This document shows, one piece after another, positions 12,218 through 22,000 of a stretch of DNA of 37,690 nucleotides. The stretch is from the NCBI GenBank assembly GCA_903864505.1, contig CAIPGC010000179.1, positions 1-37,690 of the forward strand, written 5' to 3'. The first letter of the stretch is position 1, and the number at the start of each line of letters is the position of its first letter. The notes under the pieces were generated by a model that made no database searches, was not told where the DNA came from, and was given only the letters and a program-made list of their open reading frames with translations. This DNA comes from an uncultured beta proteobacterium. GTDB taxonomy: Bacteria; Pseudomonadota; Gammaproteobacteria; Burkholderiales; Burkholderiaceae_C. Both the position numbers and the translations under genes were made by a program.

Positions 12218-12835
12218 TTGACATCTGGCCCCTTTTTTTATCGACCTTTTCCTTACGGCTCCCCACTTTTGGCCACCGAACTCGAACTGTCCGATTTTCT
12301 CAAGAGCGTGGAAAGGCGCGCCTTCAAGCGCTCGGTGTATCACGTTCGCAACGACGAGGCCGCACTTGACATTGTTCAGGACAGCATGATGAAACTGGCC
12401 GAGCATTACGGCCACAAACCGGTCGAAGAACTTCCGATGCTGTTTCAGCGCATCCTCTCGAATTGCACGCTGGACTGGTTTCGACGCAGGAAAACCCACA
12501 GCGCCCTGTTTTCGAACATGAGTGACTTTGAGTCTGCCGGCGAGGACGGAGATTTCGATCTGCTGGAGACGCTGCATTCGTCCGACGGTCCGGAACTAAG
12601 TGAAAGCGCGGAGACTCAAACCGATCGGGCACAAACCTTGCGTCAGATTGAGTCGGAGATCGAGAAACTGCCGGCTCGTCAACGGGAAGCCTTTTTGATG
12701 CGTTACTGGGAGGACATGGATGTTGCCGAGACGGCAGCGGCGATGGGGTGTTCGCAGGGCAGCGTCAAAACGCACTGTTCGCGGGCTGTGCACGCATTGG
12801 CGCAGGCATTGAAGGCAAAAGGGATAAGACTATGA
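12218..12835 (+). CDS. ECF-type RNA polymerase sigma factor (start uncertain; TTG near 12270 possible)
   Basis: Region 2 (DEAALDIVQDSMMKLAEHY) and region 4 (LPARQREAFLMRYWEDMDVAETAAAMGCSQGSVKTHCSRAVHALAQAL). Confidence 0.92.
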   Translation: MTSGPFFYRPFPYGSPLLATELELSDFLKSVERRAFKRSVYHVRNDEAALDIVQDSMMKLAEHYGHKPVEELPMLFQRILSNCTLDWFRRRKTHSALFSNMSDFESAGEDGDFDLLETLHSSDGPELSESAETQTDRAQTLRQIESEIEKLPARQREAFLMRYWEDMDVAETAAAMGCSQGSVKTHCSRAVHALAQALKAKGIRL

Positions 12836-13263
12836 ACCACACGCTACCAAACCACGACGAAAGCTATCAGGATCTGCTGGGTTACGGCATTGCCCGGCGA
12901 CTGAACGACAGCGCCGACGATCTGCCACACGACATTTCGCAGCGACTGAAGGCGGCGCGTGCGCAGGCCTTGGGCCGGCGCAAAGTCGTCAAGCCCCAGT
13001 TTGCCGCCGGTGCTGGTTCGAACGGAAGCACGGCGGTGCTGCATATGGACGAGGACGACCGAAGCGTCTGGAATCGTTTTGCATCTTTGTTGCCCTTGCT
13101 TGCACTGATAGCAGGCCTCATCACTATTGGCGTGTTCCAGGAACAGAATCGCGCCCAGGAAGTTGCGGAAGTGGACGCAGAAATCTTGACCGATGATCTC
13201 CCACCGGCAGCGTTCACGGATCCGGGGTTTTTGCGATTTCTGAGCGCAAAGCAACAAGACTGA
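12832..13263 (+). CDS. DUF3619-like single-TM protein, candidate anti-sigma factor
   Basis: ATGA overlap with the sigma gene; cytoplasmic N-terminus, one TM segment LLPLLALIAGLITIGVF, short C-terminus. Confidence 0.7.
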   Translation: MNHTLPNHDESYQDLLGYGIARRLNDSADDLPHDISQRLKAARAQALGRRKVVKPQFAAGAGSNGSTAVLHMDEDDRSVWNRFASLLPLLALIAGLITIGVFQEQNRAQEVAEVDAEILTDDLPPAAFTDPGFLRFLSAKQQD

Positions 13264-13284
13264 CCCCCATTTCTGTCGATTCGC

Positions 13285-14013
13285 ATGGTTATTGCTGCGT
13301 ACTTAAAATTGTCATCGAGAAAGCAGGCGGCCTGTCGCGTGCTACTGGGGGGGCTTCTTGGCTCGGCGCTCCTGACAACCATTGCAGCGAGCGCTTGGTC
13401 GCAAATTGCTCCTCCGGGCAGCGCTGCCTCAAGAAGCGTCCCCCTGCCAACTTCAACACCGGTGGTCGCCAGTGTCTTGCGCTGGGCTGAACTCACCAAA
13501 GCGCAGCAAGAAGCACTGCAACCCCTCACGAAGTCTTGGAACGACCTGAGCGTGGTTCACCGGCGCAAATGGATCGCCCTGGCCCAGAACTACCCATTGA
13601 TGTCGTCCGAAAGCAAGGAGAAGCTGCACAGCCGCATGGTCGAATGGGCCGCTCTCACTCCCGCTGAGCGGCAGGTGGCGCGCTTGAATTTTGCCGAAAC
13701 CAAGAAGCTGGCGCCCACGGACCGTGCGGCCGATTGGGAGGCTTACCAGGCATTGAGTTCGCAAGAGCGGCAAAAACTCGCCGAACAAGCCACCAGGAAA
13801 ACCCCGGGTGCCGCAATTGCCATTAAACCGAACGCACCCGACAAACTGGCCACTGTGCCGGTGACCCGTCATACCCCCGAAGATGTGCGCAAGGAAGCAA
13901 CCTCAAAGCAGGGAGTGAACCAGAATACCCTGCTACCGAAGGCCTCGCGCCCGGCCTCTGTTGCATCGGAACCCGAACCCGAAGCGGAATCCAATCCGGC
14001 ACCTTCGAATTAG
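13285..14013 (+). CDS. DUF3106-like exported protein
   Basis: Signal/TM segment then W..L..AQQEALQPLTKSWNDLSVVHRRKWIALAQNYP...RMVEWAALTPAERQVARLNF. Confidence 0.7.
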   Translation: MVIAAYLKLSSRKQAACRVLLGGLLGSALLTTIAASAWSQIAPPGSAASRSVPLPTSTPVVASVLRWAELTKAQQEALQPLTKSWNDLSVVHRRKWIALAQNYPLMSSESKEKLHSRMVEWAALTPAERQVARLNFAETKKLAPTDRAADWEAYQALSSQERQKLAEQATRKTPGAAIAIKPNAPDKLATVPVTRHTPEDVRKEATSKQGVNQNTLLPKASRPASVASEPEPEAESNPAPSN

Positions 14014-14023
14014 GCACCACGAA

Positions 14024-14494
14024 TTGAAAACTCCAGGTTTGTGGCCGCGCATGGCCTGCTGGCTGTACGAAGGCATGCTGATGTTCGGTGTGGTGTTCAT
14101 TTCGGACTACCTGTTTGACACCCTTAGCCAGACCCGCAATGCGATGGACTACCGCAATGTCCGTCAGGCATTTCTATTCGTGATCTTTGGCATTTACTTT
14201 GTCTGGTTCTGGTCCAAGGGCCAAACACTCGCCATGAAGACCTGGCACATCCGGCTGGTAGCTGTCAACGGTCAAGCGGTAACTCAAACCCGCGCACTGG
14301 GACGCTATTGCCTGAGTTGGGTCTGGTTTCTCCCCCCATTGGCGGCCATGTCGCTCACAAAGCTCGGCGTGGGTGAAATCGCGCTGATTCTTGCTGGCTG
14401 GGTAGTTGCATGGGCCCTGCTCAGCCGCATCCACCCTCAAAACCAGTTTTGGCACGACGCGCTGGCGGGCACCCGATTGGTAGCGTCACCATGA
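14024..14494 (+). CDS. RDD family membrane protein (start TTG 14024 or ATG 14051)
   Basis: Hydrophobic protein with GQTLAMKTWHIRLVAVNGQ and FWHDALAGTRLV typical of RDD. Confidence 0.8.
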   Translation: MKTPGLWPRMACWLYEGMLMFGVVFISDYLFDTLSQTRNAMDYRNVRQAFLFVIFGIYFVWFWSKGQTLAMKTWHIRLVAVNGQAVTQTRALGRYCLSWVWFLPPLAAMSLTKLGVGEIALILAGWVVAWALLSRIHPQNQFWHDALAGTRLVASP

Positions 14495-14892
14495 ATGCTG
14501 GCAGCAGCGTCGACGTGTCAGCCAACCCACAGAAGCAGCGCCGGGGCCTGAGCCGCATGTGGCATGCCACTGGCTACTCGATCGCGGGGTTGCGGGCTGG
14601 CTGGGGCGAAACGGCATTTCGCCAGGAGGCGCTTGCCGCCATGGTCATGCTGCCTGCAACGCTGTGGCTGGGACGCAACTGGCTGGAAACCGCGATACTG
14701 GCATTCAGTGTGGTCTTCGTGATGGTGGTTGAACTGCTCAATACTGCCGTGGAGACTGCCATCGACCGCATTGGGCCGGAATGGCACGATCTCTCCAAGC
14801 GCGCCAAGGACATGGGTAGCGCGGCGGTTTTACTGAGTTTGCTGCTTTGCCTAGGCATCTGGAGTGCCGCCATTTACCATCGTTTTGTATGA
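14491..14892 (+). CDS. dgkA: Diacylglycerol kinase
   Basis: GW.ETAFRQEALAAM...VVELLNTAVETAIDRIGPEWHDLSKRAKDMGSAAV; ATGA overlap with preceding gene. Confidence 0.92.
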   Translation: MNAGSSVDVSANPQKQRRGLSRMWHATGYSIAGLRAGWGETAFRQEALAAMVMLPATLWLGRNWLETAILAFSVVFVMVVELLNTAVETAIDRIGPEWHDLSKRAKDMGSAAVLLSLLLCLGIWSAAIYHRFV

Positions 14893-15476
14893 ATCATCCG
14901 ACCTTCTCCTTATGTGTCTACTGCGGCTCTCGCCCTGGCGTGAATCCTGCCTACGCCCAGGCTGCTTCCGAGGTAGGACAGTGGATTGCCAACCAGGGCG
15001 GGCAACTGGTCTACGGGGGCGGCCATGGCGGTTTGATGGGTATCGTGGCCGATGCCACCCTGCAGGCGGGCGGGCGCGTCGTCGGCATCATTCCGAAATC
15101 ACTGGTTGAGCGCGAGTGGGCCCACCGCGGCTGTACCGAACTGCACATTGTCGACACCATGCACGAGCGCAAACGCATGATGGCCGAGCGCGCTGATGCC
15201 TTTCTGGCCCTGCCGGGCGGCATCGGAACGCTGGAAGAACTGTTTGAAGTCTGGACCTGGCGGCAGTTGGGCTACCACGACAAGCCGATCGGTCTCTTGA
15301 ATACTGGTGGGTACTACCAGGGCCTGCTCGATTTCATGCGATTTTCGATGCAACAGGGTTTCTTAAACGACTTCCAGTGGAGTCTGGTGCACGCAGCAGA
15401 CACCCCTGCAGCACTGCTACCCAACCTGGTGCAGGCAGCACCGTCATCGCCTGCCGCCCCACTGGACCTGATTTAA
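14889..15476 (+). CDS. LOG family protein (TIGR00730; putative nucleotide 5'-monophosphate phosphoribohydrolase)
   Basis: YCGSRPG..., GGGHGGLMGIVADA, ALPGGIGTLEELFEVWTWRQLG; ATGA overlap with dgkA. Confidence 0.92.
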   Translation: MNHPTFSLCVYCGSRPGVNPAYAQAASEVGQWIANQGGQLVYGGGHGGLMGIVADATLQAGGRVVGIIPKSLVEREWAHRGCTELHIVDTMHERKRMMAERADAFLALPGGIGTLEELFEVWTWRQLGYHDKPIGLLNTGGYYQGLLDFMRFSMQQGFLNDFQWSLVHAADTPAALLPNLVQAAPSSPAAPLDLI

Positions 15477-15500
15477 CCGTTCGGCTGCGCCAATGCCGAT

Positions 15501-15848
<348 letters not shown>

Positions 15849-15852
15849 CTAA

Positions 15853-17529
15853 TCAGGCTCGAAAATAGTTGGTGATCGGATAGCGCCAATCCTTGCCAAA
15901 ACTGCGGTGCGTCACTCGAATGCCCACCGGCGCCTGGCGACGTTTGTACTCATTGATCTTGATGAGCCGGGTTACTTTTTCGACGTCCGCGCGCGCGAAC
16001 CCGGCCGCCACGATAGTCTCAATGCTCTGATCGTTCTCCATGTAACGGTCAACAATGGCATCCAGCACCTCATACGGCGGCAGACTGTCCTGATCGGTCT
16101 GGTCCGGGCGCAACTCCGCGCTGGGAGGGCGGGTAATGATGCGTTCGGGAATCGGTTGCGAGCCGGTACCGTAAGGGTCATGCGCGTTGCGCCAGAGGGC
16201 CATCTTGAACACCAGCGTCTTGGCCAGGTCCTTGATGACGGCGAAGCCTCCGGCCATGTCCCCGTACAACGTGCAGTACCCGGTCGCCATTTCTGATTTG
16301 TTGCCGGTGGTCAGCACAATGCTGCCAAGTTTGTTGGAAAGCGCCATGAGCAAGGTGCCGCGAATACGGGCCTGAATGTTCTCTTCGGTGGCATCTTCGG
16401 CCAAACCTTCGAAATCGTGGGCCAGCGAAACCTTGAATGCCTCAAACTGCGGAACAATCGAAATTTCTTCGTACCGCACACCCAGACGCCGGGCCATCTC
16501 GCGCGCATCGAGCCAGCTGATGTCGGCCGTGTAGGGCGAAGGCATCATCACGGCACGCACTTTGTCGGCACCCAGTGCGTCCACCGCTATTGCCAGCACC
16601 AGTGCCGAGTCAATCCCGCCCGACAGTCCCAGTAGCGCGCCTGGAAAGCCGTTTTTTTCCACATAGTCACGCACGCCCAACACCAACGCATCCCACAGGT
16701 CGCGCTCAGGCGTTCGCTCCGGCTCCACCGTTGCTACGAACTTAATAGCGGCCTGCGCATATTCCACGGCCACTTCAAACATATTCTCTGTAAAACTAGG
16801 GGCCCGGCCGGCAACCCCTCCATCGGCATTGAGCGCAAACGAGTGCCCCTCAAACACGACCTCATCCTGCCCACCCACCAGATGTGCATACACCAGTGGA
16901 AGGCCGGTAGCGAGCACGCGCTCTCGCATTGTCTGTTCCCGCTCGTAGCCCTTGCCCAGATGGAAGGGCGAGGCGTTGATCACCGCCAGCATCTGCGCGC
17001 CTGCCTCCCGGGCCCGCAATGCAGGTTCCTCAAACCATGCATCCTCACAAATCAGCAAACCGACTCGAATGCGCTGGCCCTGAGTACCAGCCTCAAACAC
17101 ACAGACACCATGGCCGGGAGTGAAATAGCGGCGCTCGTCGAACACCTGGTAGTTCGGCAGCTCGCGCTTGGCATAGGTGGCAATCACCCGCCCTTCGCAC
17201 AGCACGCTGGCCGCGTTGAAGCGATTCTGGACTGCCACCGAGCGTGTGCGGCTGTCGCCACCGGTCGGGTGCCCCACCACCACCGTCATGTCCTTTAACC
17301 CGGCCAGCGCGTGGGCAACCGTTTTCACGGCATCATCGCAGGCATGGATAAACGCCGGGCGCAAGTACAGGTCTTCAGCGGCATAGCCGCAAATCGACAA
17401 CTCGGGGGTAAGCAACAAGCGTGCGCCCTGCGCATAGGCCTGCTGCGCGGCGAGGATGATCTTTTGGGCATTGCCGTTAAGGTCGCCCACAATGAAATTG
17501 AGTTGCGCGACAAACAGGGTAAGAGACAT
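15853..17529 (-). CDS. nadE: Glutamine-dependent NAD+ synthetase
   Basis: N-terminal nitrilase domain (LLTPELSICGY, GLLICEDAW) and C-terminal synthetase (GLSGGIDSALVLAIAVDALG). Confidence 0.96.
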   Translation of the reverse strand: MSLTLFVAQLNFIVGDLNGNAQKIILAAQQAYAQGARLLLTPELSICGYAAEDLYLRPAFIHACDDAVKTVAHALAGLKDMTVVVGHPTGGDSRTRSVAVQNRFNAASVLCEGRVIATYAKRELPNYQVFDERRYFTPGHGVCVFEAGTQGQRIRVGLLICEDAWFEEPALRAREAGAQMLAVINASPFHLGKGYEREQTMRERVLATGLPLVYAHLVGGQDEVVFEGHSFALNADGGVAGRAPSFTENMFEVAVEYAQAAIKFVATVEPERTPERDLWDALVLGVRDYVEKNGFPGALLGLSGGIDSALVLAIAVDALGADKVRAVMMPSPYTADISWLDAREMARRLGVRYEEISIVPQFEAFKVSLAHDFEGLAEDATEENIQARIRGTLLMALSNKLGSIVLTTGNKSEMATGYCTLYGDMAGGFAVIKDLAKTLVFKMALWRNAHDPYGTGSQPIPERIITRPPSAELRPDQTDQDSLPPYEVLDAIVDRYMENDQSIETIVAAGFARADVEKVTRLIKINEYKRRQAPVGIRVTHRSFGKDWRYPITNYFRA

Positions 17530-18739
17530 GGCTGAGGATTATGTCATTCGGGTGCTGGATTCGCCGTTGGCCCTTGACCCACGCGCATGGGACGCGTTGC
17601 TGGCCACCCAGTCCAACCCCAGTCCATTCATGCGCCACGCCTATCTGACTGCGTTACACGAGAGCGGCAGTGCAACCCCGGCTACCGGTTGGACACCCCG
17701 CTTCATCACACTCTGGCTGTCTGGCGAACTGGTCGCAGCATGTGCCCTGTATGAAAAGAGCCATTCGTATGGGGAATACGTGTTTGACTGGGCCTGGGCG
17801 AATGCCTACGCACAGCACCGCCTGCCGTACTACCCCAAAGCGGTCGTGGCCGTGCCCTTCACCCCAGTGCCTGGCGCGCGACTGATGGCCCGCAGCGAAG
17901 AGGCACGCGCAGCACTGGTGCACGCGCTGGTGCGATGGTGCGAAAAAGCAGGCATGTCGTCCCTGCATCTGCTTTTTCTTGACCCGCCCGATGCCGCCGC
18001 CTGCGCACGGGCCGGTTTGATGCTGCGCCACACGGTGCAATTTCACTGGAACAACGCGCTTCCCGTTTTTTCGGACTTCGAGGCCTTCCTCGCATCCCTG
18101 TCGCATGAAAAGCGCAAGAAGATCCGTCAGGAGCGGCGCAAGGTGCGCGAGGCTGGTGTCGAATTCCGCTGGGCGCTGGGCCGGGATATTTCAGTGCAGG
18201 ACTGGGATTTCTTCTACCGCTGCTACGAACGCACCTACCTCGAGCACGGTAATGCGCCCTACCTGGACCGAGACTTCTTTGAACGCATGGCCCAGACCAT
18301 GCCCGAGCACTGGCTGCTGTTTACTGCGCTGCGTGCGGGTCGACCGATTGCTACCAGTTTGATAGCTGTTCACGCACAGTCCACGGGAGTCAGCGGCCAA
18401 ATCTACCCAAAAAGCCAGATCAAGGTTGCCTACGGACGCTATTGGGGCGCACTGGAGCGGGTGGACTGCCTGCACTTTGAGGCCTGCTATTACCAACCGC
18501 TGCAATGGTGCATAGAGCACGGCTACCAGCGATTTGAAGGCGGAGCCCAGGGTGAGCACAAGATGGCCCGCGCGCTGCTGCCGGTAAAGACCACCAGTGC
18601 CCACTGGTTGGCGCACCCAGCGTTTGCAGACGCGGTAGCACGATTCCTGGAAAGGGAGGGCCAGGGTATAGAGGGCTACTTGGACAATCTGGCCCAGCGC
18701 AGCCCATTGCGAAGTCCCGATCTGCCTGGCCGAACCTGA
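17528..18739 (+). CDS. GNAT-fold acyltransferase, COG3146/DUF482 family
   Basis: SFMRHAYL-type N-terminus, LHFEACYYQPLQWCIEHG, FEGGAQGEHKMARALLPVKTTSAHWL. Confidence 0.88.
   Translation: MAEDYVIRVLDSPLALDPRAWDALLATQSNPSPFMRHAYLTALHESGSATPATGWTPRFITLWLSGELVAACALYEKSHSYGEYVFDWAWANAYAQHRLPYYPKAVVAVPFTPVPGARLMARSEEARAALVHALVRWCEKAGMSSLHLLFLDPPDAAACARAGLMLRHTVQFHWNNALPVFSDFEAFLASLSHEKRKKIRQERRKVREAGVEFRWALGRDISVQDWDFFYRCYERTYLEHGNAPYLDRDFFERMAQTMPEHWLLFTALRAGRPIATSLIAVHAQSTGVSGQIYPKSQIKVAYGRYWGALERVDCLHFEACYYQPLQWCIEHGYQRFEGGAQGEHKMARALLPVKTTSAHWLAHPAFADAVARFLEREGQGIEGYLDNLAQRSPLRSPDLPGRT
18350..18411 (+). repeat. Dispersed degenerate 62-bp repeat, copy 1 (inside acyltransferase CDS)
   Basis: gctaccagtttgatagctgttcacgcacagtccacgggagtcagcggccaaatctacccaaa; ungapped ~65% identity (40/62) to the reverse complement of 32473..32534. 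Confidence 0.65.
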
Positions 18740-20533
18740 TCAGAACGTTTCCCAGTCGTCATCGCCCCCGGCCGGGGAAGCCTTGGCACTGGTCTTGGGC
18801 GCTGGTGTCGGCAACGAGGCCGTCACCACCGGAGCGCTTTTGGGCGCTGCAGCTTTGACCGACGCCGCGGGTGCCGCGGTACGGGCAGCGCCTTCATTGC
18901 GTCGCTCCTGTCCCTGAAACGGTGCCGCCTTGGGTGCGCTGGATCGTACCGGCGCCTTGGGCGGTGCATTGCCATGACCCCCTTCAGCGAGCTGGAATAC
19001 GGCCACCGTTTGCACCAGTTCCTGTGCCTGACTCTTCAAGCTGCTCGCAGCAGCTGCCATCTCTTCGACCAGCGCAGCATTTTGCTGCGTGGCCTGATCC
19101 ATCTGCGTCACGGCTTCACCCACCTGCTGTACGCCCATGCTTTGCTCGGTGCTGGCCGCGCTGATCTCTCCCATAATGTCGGTCACGCGGCGGATGCTGC
19201 TGACCACTTCGGTCATGGTAATGCCGGCCTTGTCGACCAAGGCGGTGCCCTGTTCAACACGTTCGACGCTGGCGTTGATAAGGCTTTTGATTTCCTTGGC
19301 GGCTTCAGCGCTGCGCCCGGCCAACGAGCGAACTTCACTAGCCACCACGGCAAAGCCGCGACCCTGCTCGCCCGCACGTGCAGCCTCTACCGCAGCGTTC
19401 AAGGCCAGGATGTTGGTCTGGAAGGCAATGCCGTCGATGACGCTGATGATGTCGGAGATCTTGCGGCTTGATTCGTTGATGCCCTTCATGGTCTCCACCA
19501 CCTGTCCGACCACTTCGCCACCTTGCACGGCGACAGCAGAAGCGCTGGTGGCGAGTTGGTTGGCCTGGCGCGCGGAATCGGCATTTTGTTTGACGGTGGA
19601 GCCGAGTTCTTCCATCGAAGCTGCAGTTTGCTCCAGCGCACTGGCTTGCTGTTCGGTACGCGCACTCAGGTCGTTGTTGCCCTGGGCGATCTCTGCACTG
19701 GCGGTGGCGACGGACTCGGAACCCTGGCGGACCGTAGCGACCACATTGGCAAGACTGGAACGCATGGTTTCCAGCGCCTGCAGTAGTTCTGCCGTCTCGT
19801 CGCTGCCCGAGGTCGCAAGCGCTACCGACATGTTGCCCTGTGCCATATCTTTGGCAGCAGTAACGGCCCGTGCAATCGGGTTAGCGATTGCCCGCGCGAT
19901 CGAAAACGCCATCGCCCCGGCCAGCAGCACCGAGATCAGAACACAAGCGATCACCACCGTCCGGGACGTCGCGTACACCTTTTGCGCAGTTGCCCATGAC
20001 TCTGCAGCGCCTTTCGAGTTGTACTCTGAGAGAAAAGACGCGTCGGCCAAGGCAGCGTTAAACAACTTTCCGCTTTCCCCCGTATAGATGTTTCCCGCCT
20101 CGTCCCCCGCTGCGGGGCCCTGTCGTGAAACAGCAATGAGCTTCTTATCAATGGCAAGCCATGCATCACGGTTCTTGCGGAAGCTTGCCAGCAACTTCGT
20201 CTCCTCCTCCGAGTTGAAATACTTGCCTGCGAAAGCGTCGCTCTCCATAAGTTGTTTGATGCCCTTCGCAATGCGCGCCTCCTGCTCACCCTTCACTGCG
20301 GCGTCGACCGTCAGCAAGTGCCGCGCCTCTGCTCGGCGAACATCATTGAGTACGCTGCGCATGTTTGCCGCCAAATCGACACTGGGTAAATCATTCGTGG
20401 CAAGTAGCTCCGTTTCACGTGCCACCTTGGAGAGCTCTACCAAGGACACCACGCCCAGCAGGAGGGTCATGGCAACAAGCACCGCAAACCCAATGCCAAG
20501 CTTGATACTGATCTTGAAATTCGAGAAGTTCAT
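18740..20533 (-). CDS. Methyl-accepting chemotaxis protein with C-terminal CheR/CheB-tether-like pentapeptide
   Basis: Two TM segments, HAMP, signalling hairpin ([53 protein letters not shown]), C-terminus DDDWETF. Confidence 0.96.
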   Translation of the reverse strand: MNFSNFKISIKLGIGFAVLVAMTLLLGVVSLVELSKVARETELLATNDLPSVDLAANMRSVLNDVRRAEARHLLTVDAAVKGEQEARIAKGIKQLMESDAFAGKYFNSEEETKLLASFRKNRDAWLAIDKKLIAVSRQGPAAGDEAGNIYTGESGKLFNAALADASFLSEYNSKGAAESWATAQKVYATSRTVVIACVLISVLLAGAMAFSIARAIANPIARAVTAAKDMAQGNMSVALATSGSDETAELLQALETMRSSLANVVATVRQGSESVATASAEIAQGNNDLSARTEQQASALEQTAASMEELGSTVKQNADSARQANQLATSASAVAVQGGEVVGQVVETMKGINESSRKISDIISVIDGIAFQTNILALNAAVEAARAGEQGRGFAVVASEVRSLAGRSAEAAKEIKSLINASVERVEQGTALVDKAGITMTEVVSSIRRVTDIMGEISAASTEQSMGVQQVGEAVTQMDQATQQNAALVEEMAAAASSLKSQAQELVQTVAVFQLAEGGHGNAPPKAPVRSSAPKAAPFQGQERRNEGAARTAAPAASVKAAAPKSAPVVTASLPTPAPKTSAKASPAGGDDDWETF

Positions 20534-20567
20534 ACCATCAACTTTCAACAAAAATTACTGTTGCACC

Positions 20568-21056
20568 TCAGTGCGCCATACCCAACTCTGCATTGCTCAG
20601 CAATGTCTCCATGTTCATCACTATCAGCATGCGCTCTCCAACGTCGGCCAATCCGACAATAAAGCGGGACTCAATCGCCGATTCAAACTGAGGTGCCGGC
20701 CGGATGGTCCTGGCATCGAGCGTCACCACATCCGACACTGCATCCACCACGGCACCTACCACCGCGCCATGGATATTCAAAATGATGACCACCGTAAAGT
20801 CGGTGTAGTCGGCGCTGGACAAGTTGAGCTTGAGCCGCAGGTCCACAATCGGCACGATCACGCCGCGCAGGTTCACCACCCCCTTGATGAAACTCGGCGA
20901 GTTCACCATATGGACGGGCTGCTCATACGAGCGAATTTCCTGTACGCGAAGTATCTCGATCGCGTATTCCTCGTCCCCGAGCCGCAAAGTGAGGTATTGC
21001 CCCGACACGGCCCCTGCCGGAGGTCCAGCAGAGGACTGCGTTTGCGATATTTCCAT
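20568..21056 (-). CDS. cheW: Chemotaxis coupling protein CheW
   Basis: YLTLRLGDEEYAIEILRVQEIR...FIKGVVNLRGVIVPIVDLRLKL; start reassigned to MEISQTQSS. Confidence 0.94.
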   Translation of the reverse strand: MEISQTQSSAGPPAGAVSGQYLTLRLGDEEYAIEILRVQEIRSYEQPVHMVNSPSFIKGVVNLRGVIVPIVDLRLKLNLSSADYTDFTVVIILNIHGAVVGAVVDAVSDVVTLDARTIRPAPQFESAIESRFIVGLADVGERMLIVMNMETLLSNAELGMAH

Positions 21057-21229
21057 AGGCGTGGTCCTTGAATGCAAGCGCTTCGTAGGCTTGTGGAAAA
21101 ACATCATACATGCTCCACTTGCCTGCAACCGGGCGAAAAACCGTCGCCTTGCGCTAACGCAAACTGCCCCCTAAACCGCTCCCACTTTGATAGCCCTCCC
21201 GGCAAGATCTGCGCGGGGCCGCCGCTACT

Positions 21230-21766
21230 TCAGGCGTGAAGCTTGTTGTAGGCGGCGATGCCGTCCAGAATTTCCTTATGCGCCGCCTCCGGACCTTCCC
21301 ACCCCAGAATCTTCACCCATTTGCCGTCTTCCAGATCCTTGTAGTGCTCGAAAAAATGCGCAATGGTTTTGAGGCGAATCGGACTCAGGTCTTCGGGCCT
21401 CTTCCAGCGCGTGTAGAGGGTCAAAATTTTCTCGATCGGCACTGCCAGCACCTTTCCGTCCATACCGGCCTCATCTTCCATCTTCAGGATCCCGATGGCG
21501 CGGCAGGGCACTACGACACCGGGAATCAGCGGCACCGGTGTCACCACCAGCACGTCCACCGGGTCGCCGTCGCCCGAAATGGTTTTGGGTACGTAGCCGT
21601 AGTTGGTGGGGTAATGCATGGCCGTGCTCATGAAACGGTCCACAAAAATTGCCCCGGTCGCCTTGTCCACCTCGTACTTCACCGGATCGGCATTCATGGG
21701 AATTTCGATGATCACGTTGAACGCATCAGGGACCTTGGTGCCGGGGGTGACGTTGTCGAGGGACAT
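21230..21766 (-). CDS. ppa: Soluble inorganic pyrophosphatase (family I)
   Basis: [33 protein letters not shown]. Confidence 0.97.
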   Translation of the reverse strand: MSLDNVTPGTKVPDAFNVIIEIPMNADPVKYEVDKATGAIFVDRFMSTAMHYPTNYGYVPKTISGDGDPVDVLVVTPVPLIPGVVVPCRAIGILKMEDEAGMDGKVLAVPIEKILTLYTRWKRPEDLSPIRLKTIAHFFEHYKDLEDGKWVKILGWEGPEAAHKEILDGIAAYNKLHA

Positions 21767-22000
21767 AAGAACTCTCTTTGATTACGGTGAATAAGTGAAT
21801 GCTGGGCAGTATTAACCCATTTTTTTCTGACGCAGATCATACAAACAGGTTCGAAATGGCCGTTTTTCAAGTTAAAGTCCGGCGGTTGGCCAATCGTCTC
21901 CTCGGCACCATCGTTGTGCTGTCGTTGCGAGGAAGCAACGCAGCTGGGGCAACGCTGACGTTGCACCCTCCCAAGCGAAACAACACTGAAGGAGATTCAT

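Noticed and set aside
19137-20087. 316-aa plus-strand ORF antisense to the MCP gene
   Set aside because: Ala/Ser-rich composition mirrors the reverse complement of MCP helices; no independent support.
21177-21230. Possible third copy of the 62-bp repeat (gctcccactttgatagccctcccggcaagatctg...) upstream of cheW
   Set aside because: Only the first ~17 bases (…tttgatagc) resemble copy 1; the TAGCTGTYCACGC core is missing, so similarity may be chance.
21767-22000. Fluoride riboswitch controlling ppa/hppA
   Set aside because: Considered because pyrophosphatases can be in fluoride-riboswitch regulons, but I could not find the conserved GGxGAUGG-type core or pseudoknot on either strand.
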